Source of the DNA: Streptomyces sp. L-9-10
GTDB lineage: Bacteria; Actinomycetota; Actinomycetes; Streptomycetales; Streptomycetaceae
Assembly (NCBI RefSeq): GCF_004151105.1
Contig: NZ_PHRF01000028.1
Coordinates: 104,817-168,816 of the forward strand
DNA length: 64,000 nt
Direction: 5' to 3'
The notes below the pieces were generated by a model that worked only from the letters and a program-made list of their open reading frames with translations, was not told the DNA's origin and ran no database searches. This document shows, one piece after another, positions 34,721 to 42,495 of the stretch. Every line of letters starts with the position of its first letter. Position 1 is the first letter of the stretch. The translations under genes and the position numbers were made by a program.

Positions 34721-36925
34721 TCAACCGCGGCTGTCCCCGGTACGGCCGTCACCGCCGGTGGCGACGCGCGTGAGGATCTCGGCCGCGACCAGGTCCGGCA
34801 CCTGCTGCGGCTGCCAGTGCGACACCTTCTCCAAGGTCACGAGACGGTACGGAGCCGATACGTACTCGGACGTCTTCCGGGCGGCCAGAGTGCTGACCGA
34901 CTCGTCCTCCACGCTCCAGATGAAGGTCGTGGGCACCGTCACCTCACCCAGTGCGCTGCGACCGTCGAGGAGCGCGCCGGTGCGGTACCAGTTCAGGGCC
35001 GCGTGGAAGGTGCCCGGCCGCGTATGGAAGTCGACGTAGCGGGCCTGCTGTTCGGGGGTCAGCGCGTTGTCCGCACCGGCGAGCAGTGCGCGCAGCGAGG
35101 CGGCGTCGTCGCCCAGCCAGTACTCCGTGGAGCCCTCCGCCGTCAGCAGTCCGACGTACTTCGAGGACTCCCGCTGCTCCGGATCGACGCGGTAGGCGTG
35201 CTGGTAGGCGTCCAGATGCGGAAAGGCGACGGCTGTCAGTGTCCGTATCCGGTCCGCGTGCCGGGCCGCCAGGTACCAGGCGACGATGGCACCCCAGTCG
35301 TGCCCCACCACATGCGCCCGCTCCACACCGAGCCCGTCCAGGATCCCCAGGACGTCCTGGGCGAGCAGAGGGAGCCGGTAGTCCTCGACCGCCGTGGGGC
35401 GGGCCCCCGGGGAGTAGCCGCGCTGATTGGGAGCGATGGTGCGCAGGCCGGCCCTGCCGAGGACCGGCACGACATCCGTCCAGGACTCGAAGTGGTGCGG
35501 CCAGCCGTGCAGCAGGACCACCGCCTCCCCGTCGTCCGGCCCGGCGGTCTCCACGTCAAAGGTCAGTCCACCGGTGGTGACCTCCACGACCTCACGTCCG
35601 GGCTTCGCCTTCGGCCGCGCGAGAGCGGACTCCACACGGGCGGTGAACCCGGGAGCGCCGAACGCCTCGGGGCCGTCGACCAGGCTGACGACCCGGGCGT
35701 AGGCGACGGCGACCTCGTCGTGGCGTGCCGCGGCCGCCGTGACGCGGGCCGCCTGCCGCTGCTCGGCGGAGGACGGATCGGCCAGGCCGAGGCGGGCCCG
35801 GTCGTTCCCGACCGCCATGCCCCACGGGGTGTCGATGGCTTCCCGGGCCAGATCCGCGAAGTACGCGCCGGCGGCCGGCTCCCCGTCCCGGCCCAGATGG
35901 TCCCTGAGCACCGTCGCCCCGATCGCGGCGACGGTCATGCCCTGGGCGTAGGTGGGGTTGAAGCTGCACACGGCGTCGCCGATCACCAGGAACCCCTTGG
36001 GGAACGAGCCGAGGTCCTCGTAGCGGCGGCGCAGGTTCGCCGGGAAGCGATAGGCCACGAGTTCGTCGAGCGGGCGGCCCTGCCGCACCGCGTCGTAGAC
36101 GTCCGACGTCGCGAGGGACTTGAGGAAGCCGAGAAAACCCTCCTCGTCGGTCGGCGGATGGTCTCCGTTGACGCCGTACGCCGTCACCACGGTCCGGCCG
36201 TCCTCGACCCGCGCGCACACCGCGCCGCGCGGCGCCGCCGGGGAGGCCACGACATGCAGGGACACCTGGTCGCCCAGTACCTCGTCCGGCAGGGCGTAGT
36301 GCCGCGTGGTGTAACCGAGGCCCACCTTCGCGGTCTCCTCCGGCACCTCGGGCAGGCCCCAGGAACTGAGCCAGACCGGGGCGCGCGAGCCGCGCCCGGT
36401 GGCGTCCACGAGGAGATCGCACGCGAGTGTCTCGGTGGCGCCGGAAGGGCCGGTCAGCACCACACCGGTCACTCGCCGGCCGTCGTCCCCGACCACCGGT
36501 TCCACCACGTCGTATCGTTCGAGGAACCGTACGGGAGCGAGCGCGGCCACCCGGTCGCGGACGCGGTTCTCAAGGAGCGGCCGGCTCGCCGAGACCACCC
36601 GCAGACCGGACGTGGGCTGCCGCATCGGCCGGCCGTCCAGGACCCAGCGCACCTGAGCGGTCACATCACCGTACGCCGCACCGTCCGCCACGAATTCATC
36701 CGTGACCCCCGGAAACAATTCCTCGATGATCTGCTGACCGCGGGCGAGGAGTCCGTGCACATGCTTTCCCTGGGGCACCCTGCGCCGCGGCTCATTTCCG
36801 GTCGGCAGTACATCTCGGTCCACCACCACGACCTCGGCATAGGAATCGGCCAGCACACGCGCGGCGAACAGCCCCGCCATGCCAGCACCCAGGACGATCG
36901 CGCTCTTCCGTACTGAATCCACCAC
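34721..36925 (-). CDS. Fusion of FAD-dependent monooxygenase and epoxide-hydrolase-fold protein
   Basis: This is a 734-aa protein. GTG 36925 is chosen because GGAGGAG lies six bases upstream; ATG 36961 lacks a site. Residues 1-430 are a group A-type flavin monooxygenase/epoxidase: GAGMAGLFAARVLAD (FAD Rossmann), LVDATGRGSRAPVW, and the GD motif FLVIGDAVCSFNPTYAQGM. Residues about 450-725 are an alpha/beta hydrolase of epoxide-hydrolase type: VVLLHGWPHHFESW (about 470), nucleophile elbow VVGHDWGAIVAWY with Asp (about 540), acid in FIWSVEDES and catalytic His in EKVSHWQPQQVPD (about 700). The frame is continuous, with no internal stop or start. In coelimycin-type clusters these activities are separate proteins (CpkD/CpkH, CpkE). 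Suggested role: epoxidation then opening of the polyene chain. Confidence 0.88.
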   Translation of the reverse strand: MVDSVRKSAIVLGAGMAGLFAARVLADSYAEVVVVDRDVLPTGNEPRRRVPQGKHVHGLLARGQQIIEELFPGVTDEFVADGAAYGDVTAQVRWVLDGRPMRQPTSGLRVVSASRPLLENRVRDRVAALAPVRFLERYDVVEPVVGDDGRRVTGVVLTGPSGATETLACDLLVDATGRGSRAPVWLSSWGLPEVPEETAKVGLGYTTRHYALPDEVLGDQVSLHVVASPAAPRGAVCARVEDGRTVVTAYGVNGDHPPTDEEGFLGFLKSLATSDVYDAVRQGRPLDELVAYRFPANLRRRYEDLGSFPKGFLVIGDAVCSFNPTYAQGMTVAAIGATVLRDHLGRDGEPAAGAYFADLAREAIDTPWGMAVGNDRARLGLADPSSAEQRQAARVTAAAARHDEVAVAYARVVSLVDGPEAFGAPGFTARVESALARPKAKPGREVVEVTTGGLTFDVETAGPDDGEAVVLLHGWPHHFESWTDVVPVLGRAGLRTIAPNQRGYSPGARPTAVEDYRLPLLAQDVLGILDGLGVERAHVVGHDWGAIVAWYLAARHADRIRTLTAVAFPHLDAYQHAYRVDPEQRESSKYVGLLTAEGSTEYWLGDDAASLRALLAGADNALTPEQQARYVDFHTRPGTFHAALNWYRTGALLDGRSALGEVTVPTTFIWSVEDESVSTLAARKTSEYVSAPYRLVTLEKVSHWQPQQVPDLVAAEILTRVATGGDGRTGDSRG

Positions 36926-37242
36926 GGTTTGCTCCTCCGTCAGGTCGGCCGGGGCGACCATGAATGCGCCGCGTTTCCGCAGGTCAATCGTGCCTTCTCG
37001 ACTGCCGGCGCGTGACGGCCCGTACGCTACCCCGCATCCTTCCGGCGCCCGTCAACTCACCGATAACCCGGCGTTCCTGAATCCCCCCGGGCATCGATTA
37101 CCGAATCGAGAACCGGCAATGACCTGCTCTTCGGCGGCGCCAAATAGATTGCCCAGGCGACCATAATCCACCCAGCAATGCGCGGAAGGTGCCGGCGCGA
37201 AGAAGGAAAAGCGTTTTCCCGCAGGCGACAGGAGGAACAAGC
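36926..37242. promoter_or_regulatory. Divergent promoter region between flavoenzyme genes, 317 bases
   Basis: This gap drives the fused flavoenzyme leftward and the monooxygenase-aminotransferase pair rightward. TCGAGAA occurs at 37106-37112 on the plus strand and at 37001-36995 on the minus strand; TCGAG is the core of heptamers bound by SARP proteins of the ActII-ORF4 class. A small inverted repeat TCGAT/ATCGA spans 37094-37109. No -35/-10 pair is convincing, and there is no gene in the gap. Confidence 0.35.
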
Positions 37243-38430
37243 ATGACCGCGACCGCCCCGGCCACCGAGCCGTCCGCCACTCCACAGGAACTCATCTCCC
37301 GCGCACGTGCCTTGATCCCGCTGCTGCGCTCCAACGTGGCGGCGACCGAGGAGTTGGGCAACCCCGTCCCGGAGAACCTCGAAGCGCTGCGCGCTGCCGG
37401 ACTGTTCCGGCTCACCACCCCGCCCGACCACGGCGGCCTCCACCCGAGCATGCGCACCCAGGTACAGATCATCTCGGAGGTGGGGCGCGGCTGCGCCTCA
37501 ACCGGATGGATCGTGGCCAACCACGCGGCGTCCACCGAGTTCACCCTCATCCTGGAGGCGGTGGCGACTCAGGAGATCTTCGGCGACAACCCCGACGCGG
37601 TGTTCCTCTCGGCGGGCTGCTCTCCCGACTCCCACGCCGAGCGGGTGCCGGGCGGACTCAAGGTCACCGCCCGCGCGCCCTACGCCTCGGGCTGCGAGAT
37701 CTCCGACTGGGCGCTGCTCATCGGCATTCCGCTGCACGACGACGGGAAGACGACCGGAGCGGTCAATGTCCTGGTCCCCCTGGCGGAAGCCGAGATCCAG
37801 CAGACCTGGAACGTCGCGGGCATGCGGGGCACCGGCACCAACGGGATGACGGTGACCGAGGTGTTCGTGCCCGACCGGCGCACCCTGGTCGTCGAGAAGG
37901 ACAACCTCGACCGGCTCGAGGAACTCCTCTCTCCGACCGAGCTGGTCAAGGGCAATCTGCACTCCCTGTCGGCGCTGGTCGGCGCGGCCCAGGGCGGCCT
38001 CGACATCGTCGGCCAGTCCCTGGAGAGGGGCAGACCGATCGCGTACTCCACCTACCGGCGCTCCGCCGACTCACCGGTCATCCAGCACCTGTTCACCGAG
38101 GCGACCCACCTCGTCGACACCGCCTCGCTGCACATGCTGCATGTCGCCGATGTCTTCGACAGCCTGCTGCCCGGGGAAGAACTCGCCCGCGTGGACCGCG
38201 CCCGTGCGCGCATGCACTCCGCGACCGCGCTCTCCCGTGCCAGGGAGGGCATGCAGAAGCTTCTCGACGTCGCCGGTACCAGCGGCTTCGCCCACGCCAA
38301 CGTCCTGCAGAGCTACTGGCGGGACCTGGAGGTGGGCAGCCGGCACGCCATGCTCGGCCTGCCGATGATCGTCGAGGACTACGGCCGGGCACTCCTCGGA
38401 GTCGGGCCGACGATCACCCAGTACCACTGA
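37243..38430 (+). CDS. Flavin-dependent monooxygenase, acyl-CoA dehydrogenase fold (group D, HsaA-like)
   Basis: This is a 395-aa protein from ATG 37243 with AGGAGG seven bases upstream. It has the acyl-CoA dehydrogenase fold but resembles FADH2-using oxygenases more than dehydrogenases: RSNVAATEELGNPVPENLEA, then GCASTGWIVANHA at the substrate end. The middle domain has WNVAGMRGTGTNGMTVTEVF, and the C-terminal helix region is GTSGFAHANVLQSYWRDLEV. Such enzymes need reduced flavin from a partner reductase; the gene at 62964-63500 could supply it. It is followed by an aminotransferase gene after 75 bases, likely the same transcript. Substrate is probably the polyketide amine or imine. Confidence 0.83.
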   Translation: MTATAPATEPSATPQELISRARALIPLLRSNVAATEELGNPVPENLEALRAAGLFRLTTPPDHGGLHPSMRTQVQIISEVGRGCASTGWIVANHAASTEFTLILEAVATQEIFGDNPDAVFLSAGCSPDSHAERVPGGLKVTARAPYASGCEISDWALLIGIPLHDDGKTTGAVNVLVPLAEAEIQQTWNVAGMRGTGTNGMTVTEVFVPDRRTLVVEKDNLDRLEELLSPTELVKGNLHSLSALVGAAQGGLDIVGQSLERGRPIAYSTYRRSADSPVIQHLFTEATHLVDTASLHMLHVADVFDSLLPGEELARVDRARARMHSATALSRAREGMQKLLDVAGTSGFAHANVLQSYWRDLEVGSRHAMLGLPMIVEDYGRALLGVGPTITQYH

Positions 38431-38505
38431 ACAGGCTTGTCCACCGACGAGCCGGACGCCGACGGCGCTTCCCACGACCCCCGATCCGAAGGATCCGATC
38501 CGACC

Positions 38506-40077
38506 ATGGACGACATCGATCTGGCCGAGCCCTTCCTGCTCGGCTGGCTGGCCTCCGTCGGGCTGGACGCCCATTACGTACGGGCCGAAGGCGACTACCT
38601 GTACCGGCGGGACGAGCACGGACAGGAGATTCCCGTGGTCGACTTCGCCGGTGGCTACGGCTCCCTGATGCTGGGGCACAACCACCCGGCGATCGTGGCC
38701 CTCGCCAAGCAGATGCTGGAGGGCGGAGCCCCGGTCCACGCCCAGTTCTCGCGCCATCCGTACGCCAAGGACCTCGCGGCGGCGCTGAACGACATCGTGC
38801 GCCGCGAGACCGGGAACGACGAGACGTACTCGGCCGTGTTCGCCAGCACCGGCGCCGAGGCCGTCGAGGTCGCGGTCAAGCACGCCGAACTCGACCGGGT
38901 CATGAAGCTGACCGAACTCCGCGCGGAGATATCCGCCAACGTCGAGGCCGTACGTGCCGAGGTGGCGGCGGGCCGTGCCACCGTGTCCCCCGAGACGTCC
39001 CTCGTGATCGGCGTGGACACCGCCGACATCGAAGCCGTCGTGCGCCGGATCGACGAGGTGAACGCGGCGCGGGCGGGCGCCGCGCCGCTGATCTTCGCTC
39101 TGGAGGGCGGGTTCCACGGCAAGCTGATGGGCAGCGGCAAGCTCACCCACAACGCCGCCTACCGTGAGCCCTTCGCCGCGCTCGCCACGACGGCGAAGTT
39201 CATCGCCCAGGCCGACATCCCCGCGCTCCCGAAGATCTTCGACGAGGAGCGCGTGGATCTGCTCGATCTGGTCGTGATGGGCGGCGAGGTCGGCGTCATC
39301 ACCCGGCCCCTTCCGGTGTTCTGCGCCTTCGTCCTGGAGCCCGTCCAGGGTGAGGGAGGCATCCGGTCGCTCGACGTGCGGTCCGCGGCGCAGATCCAGG
39401 CCGCCTGCGCCCAGGTCGACTGCCCGATCGTGGTCGACGAGGTGCAGAGCGGCATGGGCCGCACCGGAACCTTCCTGGCCAGCTCGGCCATCGGCCTTCG
39501 CGGTGACTACTACGCCCTGGCCAAGAGCCTCGGCGGCGGGATCGCCAAGGCCTCCGTGATGCTGGCCCGTTCCTCCCGCTACCGCCGCGAGTTCGAGCTG
39601 GTGCACAGCTCCACGTTCGCCAAGGACGTCTTCTCCACCACGATCGCCCTCAAGGTGCTCGAACTCCTCGAAGCCGACGACGGCGCCCTCTACCGGCGCG
39701 CGGCCGAGCGTGGCGCCCGCCTTCTCGAACGGCTCCGCGCGGTCCGGGAGGACTTCCCCGACGTGGTGGCGGACGTACGTGGCAGGGGACTGATGGTGGG
39801 GCTCGAGTTCCGTGACGCATCCGATTCGGCCTCCCCCCAACTGCGCGACCATGCCCGGGGCTCCACTCTCGGATACGCGATCGCGGGCCGGCTTCTGGCG
39901 AAGCACCGTGTGCGCACCTTCCCGACGGCGAGCTCGCCCAACACACTGCGCTTCGAGCCCTCGGTCGCCATCGGTGACCAGGAGATCGCCCAGCTCGAAA
40001 CGGGCCTGCGCGCGGTGTGCGAGCTGTTGCGCGCCCAGGACGGCGCGGGACTGCTGGACCACGTCGCGGCGGTCTGA
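38506..40077 (+). CDS. Class III PLP-dependent aminotransferase (CpkG-like role)
   Basis: This is a 523-aa enzyme. ATG 38506 is preferred (GAAGGAT upstream); TTG 38437 would add 23 residues of doubtful sequence. Family features are VDFAGGYGSLMLGHNHPAIV, the PLP phosphate-binding STGAEAVE, and FALEGGFHGKLMGSGKLTHN. The Asp pairing the pyridine nitrogen lies in CPIVVDEVQSGMGRTG, and the Schiff-base Lys is in YALAKSLGGG. An inserted stretch of about 60 residues (VMKLTELRAEISANVEAVRA onwards) enlarges it beyond the usual 430-460. In pathways with a reductase-terminated PKS, this class converts the released aldehyde to a primary amine, the expected role here. Confidence 0.88.
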   Translation: MDDIDLAEPFLLGWLASVGLDAHYVRAEGDYLYRRDEHGQEIPVVDFAGGYGSLMLGHNHPAIVALAKQMLEGGAPVHAQFSRHPYAKDLAAALNDIVRRETGNDETYSAVFASTGAEAVEVAVKHAELDRVMKLTELRAEISANVEAVRAEVAAGRATVSPETSLVIGVDTADIEAVVRRIDEVNAARAGAAPLIFALEGGFHGKLMGSGKLTHNAAYREPFAALATTAKFIAQADIPALPKIFDEERVDLLDLVVMGGEVGVITRPLPVFCAFVLEPVQGEGGIRSLDVRSAAQIQAACAQVDCPIVVDEVQSGMGRTGTFLASSAIGLRGDYYALAKSLGGGIAKASVMLARSSRYRREFELVHSSTFAKDVFSTTIALKVLELLEADDGALYRRAAERGARLLERLRAVREDFPDVVADVRGRGLMVGLEFRDASDSASPQLRDHARGSTLGYAIAGRLLAKHRVRTFPTASSPNTLRFEPSVAIGDQEIAQLETGLRAVCELLRAQDGAGLLDHVAAV

Positions 40078-40189
40078 ACCCCACAGGGCGGGCGGCATCT
40101 CCCGGTGCCGCCCGCCCATCCGACGGTCATCGCCGCCTCTGGCCAACTGGCCACGCGATGAAGAGAGTCACGGATTACCCGCCATGGTG

Positions 40190-40210
40190 AGCCACCCTCA
40201 TAGGGTGGCT
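40190..40210 (+). terminator. Hairpin terminator after the aminotransferase gene
   Basis: AGCCACCCT (40190-40198) and AGGGTGGCT (40202-40210) form a perfect 9-bp stem with a CAT loop, followed by TTCTC. It lies 113 bases after the aminotransferase stop and 40 before the acyltransferase start, so it could also attenuate the latter. Confidence 0.65.
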
Positions 40211-40250
40211 TTCTCATTCTCGTCAGGAGAATCCAGGAAGGGAATTCCGT

Positions 40251-41450
40251 ATGAGCTCGGCGTTGCCCACAGAGAGCGGTCCACGGGCCCGGCTGACTTC
40301 ACTGACCGGAGTGCGCTTCATCGCCGCATTCATGGTTTTCATGTTTCACGCCGGGCTGGTTCAGCTCTTCGACAACCGGTCGATCGGGGATACATTTCTG
40401 CGAATATTCAGCAAGACGGGCTGGATAGGGGTCTCGTTCTTCTTCGTCCTCAGCGGATTCGTGCTGACCTGGTCGGCGAGGAGCAATGACACCGCTCCCG
40501 CGTTCTGGCGGCGCCGGTTCGCCAAGATCCTTCCCAACCATGTGGTGACGTTCGTGGTGGCGCTGGTCCTCTTCGCGTCCGTCGCGACGCCCGTCACCAC
40601 CCAGCTGCTCAACTTCGCGCTGCTCCACGCATGGGTGCCCGATGTCAACGTGTATTTCAGCATGAACAAGGCGAACTGGTCGCTGGCCTGCGAGAGCCTC
40701 TTCTATCTGCTGTTTCCTTTCCTGCATGCCCGGTTGCTCAAGATCCGCACCGAGCGTCTGTGGTGGTGGGCCGGCGGCCTGATGGCCGTCATCATGGCGC
40801 TGCCCGCGCTGGCGCTCGCCGTACTGCCCGCCGAGCCGACCCTGCCGGCCCCCGACGACCCGGCGCCGGCGGCCGTCTACTGGTTCCTCTACGTCCTGCC
40901 TCCGGTGAGGGTTCTCGACTTCCTGCTCGGCATGGTGCTCGCCCGTATCGTTCTCACCGGACGGTGGGCCGGCTTCCGGGTGCTGCCGCTGACCTTGCTC
41001 TTCGTCGCCTGTTACGTCGTCTCGCTCCAGCTGCCCGCGAGCTTCGGCCTGGGTGCCGCCACCATCGTGCCGGTGGCGTTGCTCATCCCGGCCGTCGCGC
41101 AGCTCGATGTCAGCGGCCGGCCCTCGCTCCTGCGCCACCCGGTGGCCGTGTGGCTCGGTGAGATCTCGTTCGCCTTCTATCTGACGCAGTGGCTGGTTCT
41201 GCCCGGTGCCATGAGCGTCCTCGGCACAGAAGGAGATACCTATCCGACCTGGGCGGCCGTGGGCCTCCTCGTACTGTGGCTCGCCGTCTCGCTGCTGCTG
41301 GCCTGGGCGCTGTACGTGGGCGTGGAGCGGCCCGCGATGCGCCGCTTCTCTCGCGGCCGGCGAAACCGGGCGGCCGCCGCGCGGACGAGCACCGTCGAAT
41401 ACGCCGACGCGGGGCCCCGGTCGCGCCCGAACGACCCGGCGGGCCGCTGA
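40251..41450 (+). CDS. Acyltransferase 3 family membrane protein
   Basis: This is a 399-aa integral membrane protein from ATG 40251, with AGGAAGGGAA upstream. It has the AT3 pattern: TSLTGVRFIAAFMVFMFHAG at the N-terminus with the conserved RxxA and His. Next comes GWIGVSFFFVLSGFVLTWSA with the first Arg-rich loop (FWRRRFAKILPNH), and the NWSLACESLFYLLFPFL motif. About ten helices are predicted. Members transfer acyl groups to sugars, antibiotics or lipids (macrolide 3-O-acyltransferase and NodX are examples). Here it might acylate the polyketide product or serve in self-protection. The soluble C-terminal tail of about 30 residues is unremarkable. Confidence 0.87.
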   Translation: MSSALPTESGPRARLTSLTGVRFIAAFMVFMFHAGLVQLFDNRSIGDTFLRIFSKTGWIGVSFFFVLSGFVLTWSARSNDTAPAFWRRRFAKILPNHVVTFVVALVLFASVATPVTTQLLNFALLHAWVPDVNVYFSMNKANWSLACESLFYLLFPFLHARLLKIRTERLWWWAGGLMAVIMALPALALAVLPAEPTLPAPDDPAPAAVYWFLYVLPPVRVLDFLLGMVLARIVLTGRWAGFRVLPLTLLFVACYVVSLQLPASFGLGAATIVPVALLIPAVAQLDVSGRPSLLRHPVAVWLGEISFAFYLTQWLVLPGAMSVLGTEGDTYPTWAAVGLLVLWLAVSLLLAWALYVGVERPAMRRFSRGRRNRAAAARTSTVEYADAGPRSRPNDPAGR

Positions 41451-41489
41451 GGCGCGGACCCCTGAGCGACCGGCGGCAAGAGCAGAGCA

Positions 41490-41521
41490 GTGGGGGCCGG
41501 GAACATCCTCCCGGCCCCCAC
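41490..41521. terminator. Bidirectional terminator hairpin, perfect 13-bp stem
   Basis: GTGGGGGCCGGGA (41490-41502) pairs perfectly with TCCCGGCCCCCAC (41509-41521) around ACATCC. It fills the short gap between the acyltransferase and the convergent NmrA-like gene. Confidence 0.85.
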
Positions 41522-41537
41522 CGCCGCCGCGGCTGCT

Positions 41538-42392
41538 TCAGACCGTCCAGACACCGCTCGGCACGGTGTCCTTCACATAGGCCGTGAAGTCGCGCGGCTC
41601 ACGGCCCAGGAGCCGCCGTACACCGTCGGAGAGATAGCCGCCGCCGCCCTTGGCCACCTCGCCGAGCAGGTCGGCGGCGAACTCCGCGTACTCACGGTCG
41701 TACCCACGTCCGACCAGGTGGTCGGCGTACTCGACGCCGGAGACCGGCACATAGGAGATGTCCCGGCCCGTCGCCTCGGCGATCTCGCGCACACAGTCGC
41801 CGAAGGTCATCACCCGCGGCCCCGACAGTGCGTACGTGGTGCCGTCGTGGCCGTCCTCCAGCAGCGCCACGGCCGCCGCCGCGGCGATGTCCTCGGCGTC
41901 GATGAAGGGCTCGGGGCCCTCGGCGGTGGGCAGCCTGACCTCGCCGGACACGATCGCGTCCCGCAGGAACGGCTCCTCGCTGAAGTTCTGCGCGAACCAC
42001 GTAGGCCGCAGCACGGTCCAGCCGGCCCCCGAATCCCGCACCGCGCGCTCCACGGCGAACACCGCGTCGTCGCCCGCCTGTTCCCAGGCGCGCGCGGACA
42101 GCAGCACCAGGCGGCGCACACCCGCCTGCACCGCGACATCGACGAATTCGGCCATCAACTCCGCGGCATTCTCGCCCTGTGAGTCCACGAGATAGGCCGC
42201 CCCGGTGCCCGCCACGGCCGGCGCCCAGGTGTTCTTGTCCTGCCAGTCGAACCGGCGCTCTCCGGAGCGGGAAGCGGAGAGGGGGCGCGCGCCGCGTTCG
42301 GACAATTGCTCGACTACGCGTCGTCCTGTCTTTCCGGTACCACCGATGACCAGGATGGGTGAATCGTTCATGGGTCTATTAAATACTGCCAT
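41538..42392 (-). CDS. NmrA-like / atypical SDR NAD(P)-binding protein
   Basis: This is a 284-aa protein. ATG 42392 is used because GAGGG ends six bases upstream; MNDSP at 42371 is an alternative start. The Rossmann motif is ILVIGGTGKTGRRVVEQL, followed by RRLVLLSARAWEQ and TVLRPTWFAQNFSEEPFLRD, which mark the NmrA/ergot-alkaloid type SDR branch. It lacks the classical YxxxK pair in its usual place, so it may be a reductase with altered chemistry or a redox sensor. It is the last gene of the minus-strand PKS operon (103 bases after the reductase-terminated PKS), so reduction of an imine or enone intermediate is plausible. Confidence 0.83.
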   Translation of the reverse strand: MAVFNRPMNDSPILVIGGTGKTGRRVVEQLSERGARPLSASRSGERRFDWQDKNTWAPAVAGTGAAYLVDSQGENAAELMAEFVDVAVQAGVRRLVLLSARAWEQAGDDAVFAVERAVRDSGAGWTVLRPTWFAQNFSEEPFLRDAIVSGEVRLPTAEGPEPFIDAEDIAAAAAVALLEDGHDGTTYALSGPRVMTFGDCVREIAEATGRDISYVPVSGVEYADHLVGRGYDREYAEFAADLLGEVAKGGGGYLSDGVRRLLGREPRDFTAYVKDTVPSGVWTV

Positions 42393-42495
42393 TGCCATCC
42401 CTCGGAATACCGTGCTGTCGACTCGTCTTGAATTCACGGGTATGCGGCGGGCAATTGTGCGTCCGCGTCGGATGTGTCGGCCTTGCTCGGGCGGC

